Part shown: piece by piece, positions 11,390 to 19,855 of the stretch
How the letters are laid out: each line of letters starts with the position of its first letter
Numbering within the stretch: position 1 is the stretch's first letter
Assembly: GCA_024644595.1 (NCBI GenBank)
Contig: JAHEHL010000010.1
Coordinates: 62,001 to 126,000 of the forward strand
Origin: Porticoccaceae bacterium
Lineage (GTDB): Bacteria > Pseudomonadota > Gammaproteobacteria > Pseudomonadales > Porticoccaceae
DNA: 64,000 bases
Reading direction: 5' to 3'
Made by a program: the position numbers and the translations under genes
Notes under the pieces: generated by a model
What the model was told of the DNA's origin: nothing
The model's input: only the letters and a program-made list of their open reading frames with translations
The model's database searches: none

Positions 11390-11411
11390 AACTAATACTT
11401 TAGTATTAGTT
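11390..11411. promoter_or_regulatory. 22-bp perfect palindrome upstream of lysE-type gene
   Basis: AACTAATACT-TT-AGTATTAGTT is a perfect 10-bp inverted repeat with a 2-bp centre, 66 nt before the LysE-type exporter ATG. It is AT-rich, has a loop too small for a terminator and no T-run, so a protein-binding operator fits best. The adjacent XRE regulator is the obvious candidate (inference). Confidence 0.5.
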
Positions 11412-11477
11412 GGCATAGGCCTGTTTTAAAGTTGCAAGGCTGTATAAAAAAATACAGGCTTTAATACAAGGATATTT

Positions 11478-12137
11478 ATGGCTACCGAATTCTGGATTTC
11501 ACTCACGTTGGTGTGTCTGCTTGGGGCAATGTCACCTGGTCCCAGTCTGGCCGTGATCGTGGGTGTTTCGATGGCCCAAGGTCGTCTCGGAGGCGTTTTG
11601 GCCGCTCTGGCGCATGGAATGGCGATCATGTTATTTGCCTTGGTTACGGTGCTCGGTCTGGTCGTGGTATTGCAGCGTTATGAAACTGCATTTCAAGTGC
11701 TCCAGCTTTTCGGTTGTCTGTATCTGGTATGGATGGCGATAAAGTTAATTTTCTTCGCCCCGGCCAAGAGCGACGACCTGGTCGTTGCGACCAGTAGATC
11801 TAAAATGGCCGCTGCTGGCGATGGATTTATAATCGCGCTGCTCAATCCTAAAATTATAATCTTCTTTACGGCACTTTTCAGTCAGCTGGTTTCGGTTGAA
11901 AGTCAGCTTTGGGAAAGGTGGCTTATGGCATTGGTTGCCGGAGCAGTAGATGCGGTTTGGTATATGTTAGTTGCAGTGATGATATCTCACTCAAAGGTGT
12001 TGCCTCGTGTTCAAAGCAGCGGCCGCTGGCTAAACAAGATATTTGGTCTATTTCTGCTGTTTATAATTGCCGGCTATATGGTCCAGATAACTGGTGGGCA
12101 CTTTTTGTCGGGTTTAGACTCAAGCTCTTTTGGTTAA
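11478..12137 (+). CDS. LysE/RhtB family amino-acid exporter
   Basis: An inner-membrane exporter of the LysE superfamily, which pumps amino acids or their analogues out of the cell. The 219-residue length, the family signature GAMSPGPSLAVIV (about 15-27) and about six hydrophobic segments support this. AAGGAT precedes the ATG by 5 nt. The region before it contains two palindromes and it stands near a small XRE regulator. The exported substrate cannot be told from sequence. It is followed by the Tag-like gene 80 nt downstream on the same strand. Confidence 0.87.
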   Translation: MATEFWISLTLVCLLGAMSPGPSLAVIVGVSMAQGRLGGVLAALAHGMAIMLFALVTVLGLVVVLQRYETAFQVLQLFGCLYLVWMAIKLIFFAPAKSDDLVVATSRSKMAAAGDGFIIALLNPKIIIFFTALFSQLVSVESQLWERWLMALVAGAVDAVWYMLVAVMISHSKVLPRVQSSGRWLNKIFGLFLLFIIAGYMVQITGGHFLSGLDSSSFG

Positions 12138-12217
12138 CAGCTTAATCTCCGCACTAAAATCTCTATACTGAAACTCCATGTTGAAATCTCTGTTACCAGA
12201 TTGTAAAAGGTGTCTGT

Positions 12218-12889
12218 GTGAAAACGACCTACGAAAGTCTCTATGAATTGGCTGCAAAAAATCGCGGTGGTGTCGATCAGCTTGAGGCTATATTGCCGAA
12301 AGCAAAAAGTGCTCCCCAATTGGCAGCGCAATCAGATGATCGATATTTGTCTATGATCACTCGTTGTATCTTTCGCGCCGGTTTTGTATGGCGGGTTATT
12401 GACAATAAATGGCCGGGTTTTGAGGAGGCGTTTGCTCATTTTAATCCGCTGGCGATTGCCCATTTCAGTGATGAAAAGCTTGAAGAGCTGGCTCAGGATG
12501 CGCGTATCGTTCGTAACTTTACCAAGATTGTCTCGGTCAGACATAACGCAACTTTTGTGCTGGATAAGCAGCATAGTCATGGCAGTTTCGCTAAATTTAT
12601 CGCCGATTGGCCTGAAGATGATATTGTCGGTCTTTGGCTCGAGCTCAAAAAAAATGGCTCGCGACTGGGGGGCAATTCCGGGCCGATGATGTTGCGAAGT
12701 ATGGGCAAGGATACCTTTCTGTTGACCAAAGATGTCTGTGATGCGCTAATCAATCAGGCTTTAATGAAGAAGTTTAGTCCGACTTCACAGCGTGACATGC
12801 GCTTGGTAGAGAAGGTATTTGCAGATCTCCGTGAGCAATCCGGCCGCTCTCTGTGCGAGTTGAGCCGGATTCTCGCCTGTACTGTCTGA
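12218..12889 (+). CDS. DNA-3-methyladenine glycosylase I (Tag) family, divergent
   Basis: Resembles Tag, a base-excision enzyme removing 3-methyladenine. The middle of the 223-residue protein (GFVWRVIDNKWPGFEEAFAHF, then DARIVRNFTKI...RHNA) follows the Tag fold pattern. Differences are clear: the N-terminal zinc-ligand Cys/His pair known in E. coli Tag is not seen, and the segment before the conserved Trp reads MITRCIFRAGFVW, without the Glu of the usual FEGxQAGLSW. Activity or base specificity may therefore differ. The GTG start is supported by AAAAGG 7 nt upstream. Its TGA stop abuts the stop of the facing DUF885 gene, the two forming TGATCA. Confidence 0.7.
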   Translation: MKTTYESLYELAAKNRGGVDQLEAILPKAKSAPQLAAQSDDRYLSMITRCIFRAGFVWRVIDNKWPGFEEAFAHFNPLAIAHFSDEKLEELAQDARIVRNFTKIVSVRHNATFVLDKQHSHGSFAKFIADWPEDDIVGLWLELKKNGSRLGGNSGPMMLRSMGKDTFLLTKDVCDALINQALMKKFSPTSQRDMRLVEKVFADLREQSGRSLCELSRILACTV

Positions 12890-14665
12890 TCAATTTTTCT
12901 GACTGGCAATCCAGTCATTGATGCGCTGCTCCAGCACATCTAGGGGCAGGGCGCCGCGATTTAGCAGCTGGTCGTGAAACTCGCGAATATCAAAGTTTTC
13001 TCCCAGCTCTTCGCTTGCGTGGGCTCTCAGCTGCTTGAATTTCAGCTCACCTAATTTGTAGGCGAGCGCCTGTCCAGGCCAGGAGATATAACGATCAATT
13101 TCGACTTCTATATCGTGTAGTGACTTGGCGGTGTTGCCGGCAAAAAAGTCGATGGCTTTTTGCCGATCCCAGCCAAACATATGCATGCCTGTGTCTACTA
13201 CCAGTCTCACGGCGCGCCACATTTCATAGCTCAATTGACCAAACTTGTTGTAGGGGTCGGTGTAGAAGCCCATTTCTTCACCGAGGCTTTCAGCGTAGAG
13301 TCCCCAGCCTTCGATAAATCCGGTGTAACTGAGATTTTGCCTCAGTGGGTGGGTCTCGGGAAGTTCCTGGGCAATTGCTATCTGAAGGTGATGGCCGGGC
13401 ATCGCCTCGTGGAGTGTCAACGCTTCCATTTCCCATGTTGGCCTGGTGTCGAGGGCGTATGTGTTGGCATAAAAATATCCGGCTCGACCATTTTCAATCG
13501 AGCCACCCCAGTAATAGGCAGTGGTTTGAGATTTGGCTGCGTAATCGGGGATTGCAACGACACCATAGGGAAGACGCGGAAGGGTACCAAACAGTTTCGC
13601 CAGCTCGGGGTCGGCCCGTTTGGCGATGTCGCGATAGCCAGTAAGTAATGCTTCAGCGGACGTCATATAAAACTGTTTGTCGGTACGCAGAAATTGGGTA
13701 AATTCCTCAAAGCTACCGCTGAACCCAGACTTCGCTATCACTCGATCCATTTCACTGCGAATACGTTTAACTTCGCTGAGCCCGAGTTTGTGGATTGCCT
13801 CCGGGGTGAGGTCGGTGGTGGTGAAGTAACGCACTCGGTGCCGATACCAGTCTTCGCCATTGGGCATATCGGAGATTGCAATCGAGCTGTTTGCACCAGG
13901 AATATACTCCTCAAGCATAAAGTTGAGTAGCGCCTGGAAGGCGGGATAGACACGGTCGGCGATAATCTCGCGGGCGCGACGATTAATTTCACGCTGTTGT
14001 TCTTCGTCAATCGAGGCCGGATAGTTGTTGAAACTCGACAGCAGTGGCGATTGCTCCAGATCTTCAGGGATGGTGTTGCGAATCTGATCCGGGACGTCAC
14101 GCAGCGTGATCTTGGGCGGCGTGACACCGCGGGCCAAGCCCTCACGCAAAACCTGAATATTTTGTTCAATATAGCCAGCCGCGCGTTCAAGTCTGGCCAG
14201 CCTATCGCTAAAGTCCTTGAGGTTACGCTTTGGCATCATGGTCAACGTATCAGCAATATCCTGCTGGACACCGGCGCGTTGATGAATAAGGATAAATTCG
14301 CCCGGAAATTTACTGCCCGCTACCTGATCAGCAAGGCTTTTTTCGACCAGCAGCCAATCCAGCCGGCTGCCTTCATTTAATTTGTCAGTATTGATATTGC
14401 GCAGCTGAGCTAACAGCTGGCGGCGCTTTTCTTTATCTTTGGCGTTGGCTTCCAGCGTCACATCTGCCCAGCGGTCGTCCTGTCCTGGGTATCCGACATA
14501 GGTCGCGTAGGTTGGACTGGTGGTCATTTCGTAATCCCAGATTTCATCGAACAGGGCAAGCAGTCGCTGCTCTTCAGAAACTGGCAGGTTATCAGAACGA
14601 TGATGGTCGGCGTAAGCGGCTACCGACAGGGTTAGCAGAATGACGAGCTGGATAAGTTTGAGCAT
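12890..14665 (-). CDS. DUF885 family exported metallopeptidase-like protein
   Basis: A 591-residue DUF885 protein. Members are putative zinc peptidases, often annotated as dipeptidyl peptidases, whose substrates are mostly unknown. Seen: a signal peptide (MLKLIQLVILLTLSVAAYA), and the HEAMPGHHLQ motif (about 418-427), the probable metal site. The ORF track starts at 14734; I chose the internal ATG at 14665 because it places the signal peptide at the N-terminus and an AGAGAA tract precedes it. It follows the paralogous DUF885 lipoprotein gene by 23 nt, so the two are co-transcribed. Exported soluble peptidase is the likely role. Confidence 0.85.
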   Translation of the reverse strand: MLKLIQLVILLTLSVAAYADHHRSDNLPVSEEQRLLALFDEIWDYEMTTSPTYATYVGYPGQDDRWADVTLEANAKDKEKRRQLLAQLRNINTDKLNEGSRLDWLLVEKSLADQVAGSKFPGEFILIHQRAGVQQDIADTLTMMPKRNLKDFSDRLARLERAAGYIEQNIQVLREGLARGVTPPKITLRDVPDQIRNTIPEDLEQSPLLSSFNNYPASIDEEQQREINRRAREIIADRVYPAFQALLNFMLEEYIPGANSSIAISDMPNGEDWYRHRVRYFTTTDLTPEAIHKLGLSEVKRIRSEMDRVIAKSGFSGSFEEFTQFLRTDKQFYMTSAEALLTGYRDIAKRADPELAKLFGTLPRLPYGVVAIPDYAAKSQTTAYYWGGSIENGRAGYFYANTYALDTRPTWEMEALTLHEAMPGHHLQIAIAQELPETHPLRQNLSYTGFIEGWGLYAESLGEEMGFYTDPYNKFGQLSYEMWRAVRLVVDTGMHMFGWDRQKAIDFFAGNTAKSLHDIEVEIDRYISWPGQALAYKLGELKFKQLRAHASEELGENFDIREFHDQLLNRGALPLDVLEQRINDWIASQKN

Positions 14666-14688
14666 CTTATTGTTCTCTTTTTCGGGTT

Positions 14689-16515
14689 CTATTGCTGGCT
14701 GGTTGCGTGACGATTCAAGGAGTCGGAGATCCATCCCATAACGTTATTTTCGAGTATCGACAGTGACACGGAGCCATCCTTAAGCACGACATCATGGAAT
14801 TGGCGAATATCGAACTGGTCACCGAGCTTTTCAGTGGCGACGGCACGCAGTTGCTGAATTTTTAACATACCAATTTTGTAGGCAGTGGCCTGTGAGGGTC
14901 TAACAATATAGCGCTCGATCTGACGAACATTGTAGCTTTCGGAGTGCGGCACATTGGCGGCCATGTAGTCCAGGGCCTGCTGGCGTGACCAGCGCTTGGC
15001 GTGGATGCCGGTGTCGACCACCAGTCGACAGGCGCGGTAGAGCTCGCCGGATAAGCGTCCGAAGTCAGAGTAGGGGTCGGCGTACATGCCGATTTCTTTG
15101 GGGACTGTCTCGGAGTAGAGTCCCCAGCCTTCACTGAATACGGTGTAGCCGCCAAACAGTCGGAACTTGGGCATATTGTCCAATTCCTGAGCGATGGAAA
15201 TCTGCATATGGTGGCCGGGAATACCCTCATGGTAGGCCAGAGCCTCCATCAGGTATTTCGGCATATCGCCCATGCGGTAGAGGTTGGCAAAATACGTGCC
15301 TGGCCGACTGCCATCTGGTGCGGGTCGCTGATAAAACGCCTGGCCGGCAGAGGCTTCACGAAATGGTTCGACCGCTTTAACTACCAGCTCAGCTTTTGGC
15401 TTGACGCTAAATAGCTCATCCAGTCGGCCTTTCATGGTATCGATTAAGGCGGTGGCCTGGTCGAGATAGGCCTGTTTGCCCTCCTCAGTGTCGGGGTAGT
15501 AAAACTGTGGATCATTGCGGGTAAAGTCGAAAAAGGCCTGCAGATCGCCTTCGAATCCAACTCTGCGCACAATGTCACGCATCTCATTCTGAATTCTTGC
15601 CACCTCATCGAGGCCGATGCGGTGAATCTCATCGGCGCTCATATCGGTTGTTGTGGTTCGCTGTAGTGCGAAGTTGTAAAACGCTTCGCCATCCGGAAAT
15701 TTCCACGCGCCGTCGCGATCGTCGGCGCTGGCCTGGAGCTGGCTCAGATAGTTGCGGAGTTTTTCGTAACCCGGGGCCAACTGGTTGAGCATTGCATCGC
15801 TGGCTTCGTCGAGTAACCGTTGATGTTGTTCTGTGGGCAGTTCCAGGGCGGCAATCTTGCGGCTGAAGTCAGTAAGAATTGTGCTCGCTGCACCGTTATC
15901 AAATGGGGCTCCAGTGAGAATATTGTCGATTGACGCAATCACCTTTGGAAAGACAAATTTAGGTGGAACAATACCCAGCTGCGCGCGAATTTCCAGTTGC
16001 TCAATCAGCTGGTCCAGCAGCGTCGAGGCGTTGCGAACACGGCCAATATAGGCCTCTGCCTCTGCTGTGTTGGCGATTAAATGCTGATTGATCAGAAATG
16101 ATGGGATCATGCTGTGCACGCCACGCATCTGGTTGACCGGATAATTGTGATAGCGCCATTTGTTGCCGGCAATGGCCTGCTCTGATTGCTCGATAAACAT
16201 CTGCACATTAAGCCGAGCGGTGGCGCTTAGTGAAGACGGGTCAATGCTTTTGATTTTGGCCAGATGACGTTTGGTCATTTCCAGACGCTGGTCTCTTGCA
16301 GCATCGGACAAATCATCCCACTCATCATACCGTTCACGCATGCCCAGGTAGGTCATATATTCCGGGCTAAGTTGCAATTCCTCCTCAAACAGTTCGTCAA
16401 GCAGGGCGACAACTTGCTTGTCACTGAGAGGTATCGGTGTCTCTTGTTGGCTGCAGCTGCCGAGTAACAGCAGCGCCATTAGGGTCGTGAAAAGAATTCT
16501 AAGTGAGCGGGCCAT
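14689..16515 (-). CDS. DUF885 family lipoprotein, putative metallopeptidase
   Basis: A 608-residue DUF885 protein with a lipoprotein signal: MARSLRILFTTLMALLLLGSC, lipobox LGSC followed by Ser at +2, which in gammaproteobacteria favours sorting to the outer membrane. The putative zinc motif is HEGIPGHHMQ (about 427-436). It shares layout with the next gene (SLxxADEIHRIGLDEV versus LTPEAIHKLGLSEV; RGALPLDVLEQ versus DGSVSLSILEN), so the two are tandem paralogues of a duplication, one lipid-anchored and one soluble. Substrate unknown; peptide scavenging at the cell envelope is plausible. Confidence 0.85.
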   Translation of the reverse strand: MARSLRILFTTLMALLLLGSCSQQETPIPLSDKQVVALLDELFEEELQLSPEYMTYLGMRERYDEWDDLSDAARDQRLEMTKRHLAKIKSIDPSSLSATARLNVQMFIEQSEQAIAGNKWRYHNYPVNQMRGVHSMIPSFLINQHLIANTAEAEAYIGRVRNASTLLDQLIEQLEIRAQLGIVPPKFVFPKVIASIDNILTGAPFDNGAASTILTDFSRKIAALELPTEQHQRLLDEASDAMLNQLAPGYEKLRNYLSQLQASADDRDGAWKFPDGEAFYNFALQRTTTTDMSADEIHRIGLDEVARIQNEMRDIVRRVGFEGDLQAFFDFTRNDPQFYYPDTEEGKQAYLDQATALIDTMKGRLDELFSVKPKAELVVKAVEPFREASAGQAFYQRPAPDGSRPGTYFANLYRMGDMPKYLMEALAYHEGIPGHHMQISIAQELDNMPKFRLFGGYTVFSEGWGLYSETVPKEIGMYADPYSDFGRLSGELYRACRLVVDTGIHAKRWSRQQALDYMAANVPHSESYNVRQIERYIVRPSQATAYKIGMLKIQQLRAVATEKLGDQFDIRQFHDVVLKDGSVSLSILENNVMGWISDSLNRHATSQQ

Positions 16516-16666
16516 GGGTAACCTTATTATTGTTTTTTGGGCTGTGGTTGTTCGACGTGTCAGCTGGCACTGTCCTCAATGCTAACACCTTTTGTCGAGC
16601 AATAAGGAAATCCTGCCAGGATTGATGTATCCTAAACAGGCGTTCCATGATGTACGGGTGGACGCG
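16516..16666. other. Leader between DUF885 lipoprotein gene and TPP riboswitch
   Basis: Divergent intergenic stretch of about 150 nt. It must hold the promoter of the minus-strand DUF885 pair and that of the thiamine operon. I see no promoter with both a good -35 and -10, and no ORF worth calling. Confidence 0.4.
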
Positions 16667-16748
16667 ATTCCTAAGGGGCGGCCCGGCTTTTTTTAGCGGC
16701 CTGAGAAGAACCCTTTGAACCTGATCCGGATTATGCCGGCGTAGGAAT
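16667..16748 (+). ncRNA. TPP (thiamine pyrophosphate) riboswitch
   Basis: The conserved THI-element pieces are present in order: GGGGCGGCCC, then CTGAGA followed by ACCCTTTGAACCTGATCCGG, then ATTATGCCGGCGTAGGAA. The closing P1 helix is visible as ATTCCTA (16667-16673) pairing with TAGGAAT (16742-16748), and CCGG/CCGG closes P4. It lies 77 nt upstream of the TonB receptor gene on the same strand, so it should lower expression of the operon when TPP is abundant. No strong terminator follows, which suggests control of translation start rather than termination (inference). Confidence 0.93.
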
Positions 16749-16825
16749 AGGACCATTTCATTGTTACCTTTCTTCGTCTATTGCTTCCGGGTCTCCTTAA
16801 CTTTTAATCTGTTATTGAGGCTCTT

Positions 16826-18943
16826 ATGAACGGCTGTAAAAAACCTGCCCACTGTTGTTATTTTTCAACCCCCACTTTGTTATCAGCATTGCTGTTGTGG
16901 CCGGTGGCCGCTGTCAGCGCAACTGACCAGGTCGAGGGAATCGAAGAGATTATTGTCACCTCTGATTTTCGTGATTCTACATTGCTGAAAACCGCGGCAA
17001 GCGTCACGGTGTTTACTAATAATGCGATTGAACAGCGTCAGGCGCGGCATCTGGAACAGTTGCTCAATGTAGCCCCCAACGTTAATTTTTCCAGCGGTGC
17101 GTCGCGCGGGCGCTTTGTACAAATTCGAGGGATCGGTGAACGCAGTCAGTTTATCGAGCCATTAAACCCCTCGGTGGCCATTCTGGTCGATGGTATTGAT
17201 TTCACCGGTATCGGTGGTGCTGCGACAACTATGGATATTCAGCAGATTGAGATTGTGCGAGGTCCTCAAGGGACGCTCTACGGTGCCAATGCGCTGGCAG
17301 GATTGATTAATCTCAGATCCAATCAGCCCACTGAGCAGATGCAGGGGAATGTCTCGCTGAGCCTGGGTGACTATGGCACGGAGACGATCAGCGCTGCACT
17401 GGGCGGGCCGATTAACTATTCCCTCGGTTATCGTGTCGCGCTGCAACAGCATAAAAGCGACGGCTATATCAGCAATGATTTCCTCAAACGCGATGATACG
17501 GATAACATTGATGAGCTGAGTTTACGTGCGGTGTTTGATTGGCAGCTGCACGAAGAGCTGGATCTGACGCTGACACTGTTTCATGTCGATGCTGATAATG
17601 GCTACGATGCTTTTTCGCTGGATAACACTCGTCGGACGCTCTCAGATCAACCGGGACAGGATCGCCATAAGGCGAATGCTTTTGCTCTGGAAAGTCGCTG
17701 GAAGGGCGCGGCAAGCTTTGATCTGATCAGCTTGGTTAGCGCTGCCGACAATGATCTCGAGTATGGCTATGACGAAGACTGGGCCTATGCCGATATCTGC
17801 ACGGGCCAACCCTGTGAAGGTTGGGAATACAGTTCGGTGGACAATTATATTCGCCAGCGTCAAAACGTCAGTGCCGATATCAAAATGGTCTCAGTGCCTG
17901 AAGCGCGAATTTTCAATGCCAGCTCTGATTGGGTGTTGGGTATTTACTGGCGGGATCAGGATGAAGAGTTGCTGCGTCACTACACCTATGCCGCAGGTGA
18001 CTTTGCCAGCGACTTTACGACCACCAATAAAGCCCTTTATGGGCAGCTGGATACGCAGCTGTCTGAGTCGTTGACATTGATCAGCGGGTTGCGATTTGAA
18101 AACCGGCAGGCGACCTATAGCGATACTGAATTAGTGGCTCACAGTGTCGATGAAGACCTTTGGGGTGGACGCCTGGCCCTGCAGTATCAGATCTCCGATA
18201 CACGCATGGTCTATGGTCTGGTGTCTCGCGGCTATAAAGCTGGCGGCGTTAACAGTGACCCGTCGCTGTCAGCGCAGGATCGCGAATTTGATACCGAGCT
18301 GATGTGGAATATTGAGCTGGGTATTAAGGGCCGTTGGTTAAACGACAGACTTCAGACCCAGATCGCAGTGTTTTATCAAAAGCGCGATGATATTCAGATT
18401 AAACAGTCTTTGGTGCAGTCGCGAGAGGATAGCAATGCGGTTGATTTTACCGACTACTTTGGCAATGCTGCGCAGGGCCGAAACTATGGTCTGGAGCTGG
18501 AGTGGAACTGGTTTGCGAGTGACTCGCTGGCCTGGTTTGGCAGCCTCGGTTTACTCTCGGCCGACTATGATATTCCGCTTTCAGAGGACTTGAACAGACG
18601 CCAGCAGGCCCATGCACCGGATTATCAGTTTGCCCTTGGCGGCAGCTACCAAGTCAATCAGGCGCTCGATGTGACTATCGATATTGAAGGTAAAGACAGT
18701 TTTTATCTCTCCTCGAGTCACAGTGAAACGAGCAGGGCTTATGAACTGGTCAATGCCAGAATCAACTATGCGGTGGGCGGCTGGATGTTTTCAGCCTGGG
18801 GTCGCAATCTCAATGATCGAGAGGTGATTGTTCGTGGCTTCGGTGGCTTTGGCAATGACCCGCGCAAGTTCTATGAAACTGAGGCCTACTATCAGCTAGG
18901 CGCACCGCGAACGTTTGGTGTCAGCGGCCGCTATGAGTTTTAA
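16826..18943 (+). CDS. TonB-dependent outer-membrane receptor, probable thiamine transporter
   Basis: A 705-residue outer-membrane beta-barrel with a signal peptide (to about 35), a TonB box-like IEEIIVTS, the plug domain (QRQARHLEQLLNVAPNVNF, IVRGPQGTLYGANALAGLINL) and the terminal aromatic signature ending GRYEF. It is the first gene after a TPP riboswitch and is followed by YkoF-like, PnuT-like and ThiK-like genes, which assigns it to uptake of thiamine or a thiamine precursor. The substrate comes from context, not from the receptor sequence itself. GAGG is 6 nt before the ATG. Confidence 0.88.
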   Translation: MNGCKKPAHCCYFSTPTLLSALLLWPVAAVSATDQVEGIEEIIVTSDFRDSTLLKTAASVTVFTNNAIEQRQARHLEQLLNVAPNVNFSSGASRGRFVQIRGIGERSQFIEPLNPSVAILVDGIDFTGIGGAATTMDIQQIEIVRGPQGTLYGANALAGLINLRSNQPTEQMQGNVSLSLGDYGTETISAALGGPINYSLGYRVALQQHKSDGYISNDFLKRDDTDNIDELSLRAVFDWQLHEELDLTLTLFHVDADNGYDAFSLDNTRRTLSDQPGQDRHKANAFALESRWKGAASFDLISLVSAADNDLEYGYDEDWAYADICTGQPCEGWEYSSVDNYIRQRQNVSADIKMVSVPEARIFNASSDWVLGIYWRDQDEELLRHYTYAAGDFASDFTTTNKALYGQLDTQLSESLTLISGLRFENRQATYSDTELVAHSVDEDLWGGRLALQYQISDTRMVYGLVSRGYKAGGVNSDPSLSAQDREFDTELMWNIELGIKGRWLNDRLQTQIAVFYQKRDDIQIKQSLVQSREDSNAVDFTDYFGNAAQGRNYGLELEWNWFASDSLAWFGSLGLLSADYDIPLSEDLNRRQQAHAPDYQFALGGSYQVNQALDVTIDIEGKDSFYLSSSHSETSRAYELVNARINYAVGGWMFSAWGRNLNDREVIVRGFGGFGNDPRKFYETEAYYQLGAPRTFGVSGRYEF

Positions 18944-18976
18944 TTTAATGCATTAAACCCAGCAGGAGTTCACACC

Positions 18977-19225
18977 ATGCAGGTGACTATTGATATCAGT
19001 ATGTACCCTAATCGTGAGGATTTTATTCCTCCTATCAAGGGCTTTATCGAGAGAATAAATCAGTTTAGAGATCTGAAAATCACCACATTCCCCACAAGCA
19101 CAGTGGTGCAGGGAGAATATGAATACGCTATGCAGGCGGTTCAGAAAACCATCGCTGATTGTTACCAGGAATTTAATATGGCCATCTATGTGGCAAAAAT
19201 TATTCCTGGCTATGAGGCGTTGTAA
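18977..19225 (+). CDS. Single-domain YkoF/MTH1187-type thiamine-binding protein
   Basis: An 82-residue protein with the beta-alpha-beta-beta-alpha-beta pattern of the YkoF/MTH1187 family (MQVTIDISMYPNREDFIPP, then ITTFPTSTVVQGEYEYAM, ending FNMAIYVAKIIPG). Bacillus YkoF is a tandem duplication of this unit and binds thiamine or its pyrimidine part; this one is a single unit. It has no signal peptide, so it should act in the cytoplasm or at the inner face of the permease. AGGAG lies 8 nt before the ATG, and it sits between the TonB receptor and the permease, 3 nt from the latter. Function is inferred from family and operon. Confidence 0.72.
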   Translation: MQVTIDISMYPNREDFIPPIKGFIERINQFRDLKITTFPTSTVVQGEYEYAMQAVQKTIADCYQEFNMAIYVAKIIPGYEAL

Positions 19226-19228
19226 ACA

Positions 19229-19855
19229 ATGCTTGATTGGTTTGCCTGGATCAGTCTCGAAACCTTGGCGGTGGTGTTGTCGGTTGCCTATCTGCTGTTG
19301 GCGATGAAAGAGCACAGTCTGTGTTGGTATTGTGCTTTTGTCAGCACTGCGATCTACGTCTGGATATTTGGTGACGTGAGTTTATATATGGAGTCGGCAT
19401 TGAATGTCTATTACATGACAATGGCAGTTTATGGCTGGTATCAATGGCAGCGCGGTGGCGATCAGCAAACGGGTTTGGGTATTTCATGTTGGAGCGTCAG
19501 GCAGCACCTGCTGGCCGCATTGTCGATTGCGCTCGCCACTGGGGTTTCGGGCTATCTGCTTGATCACAACAGCGATGCACAGTTGCCTTATCTGGACTCG
19601 TTCACGACCTGGGCATCTGTGCTGACGACCTATATGGTGGCACGCAAAGTTCTTGAAAACTGGCTTTATTGGATTGTCATTGACGGCGCCTCGATCTATC
19701 TCTACCTCGATCGTGAGCTCTATCAGACTGCAGGGCTCTTTGTTTTCTATATCGTGTTGGCAGTTGTCGGCTACCGACTCTGGGTGCAGCATTATCGTCA
19801 GCAGGAAGGGTTCATTGACGTGCTCAACCCCCATGCGATTAGTTCCTCATCGTGA
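19229..19855 (+). CDS. pnuT: PnuC-family vitamin permease, probable thiamine transporter PnuT
   Basis: A 208-residue inner-membrane protein with about seven hydrophobic segments. The PnuC-family pattern is seen in the aromatic-rich ALNVYYMTMAVYGWYQW and the late ENWLYWIVIDGASIYLY segment. PnuC proteins transport nicotinamide riboside, but the PnuT branch, found in TPP-regulated operons, carries thiamine. The riboswitch and ThiK-like partner favour thiamine here. Transport in this family is facilitated and made one-way by phosphorylation, which the next gene can supply. Its stop overlaps the next gene's GTG start by 4 nt. Confidence 0.85.
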   Translation: MLDWFAWISLETLAVVLSVAYLLLAMKEHSLCWYCAFVSTAIYVWIFGDVSLYMESALNVYYMTMAVYGWYQWQRGGDQQTGLGISCWSVRQHLLAALSIALATGVSGYLLDHNSDAQLPYLDSFTTWASVLTTYMVARKVLENWLYWIVIDGASIYLYLDRELYQTAGLFVFYIVLAVVGYRLWVQHYRQQEGFIDVLNPHAISSSS

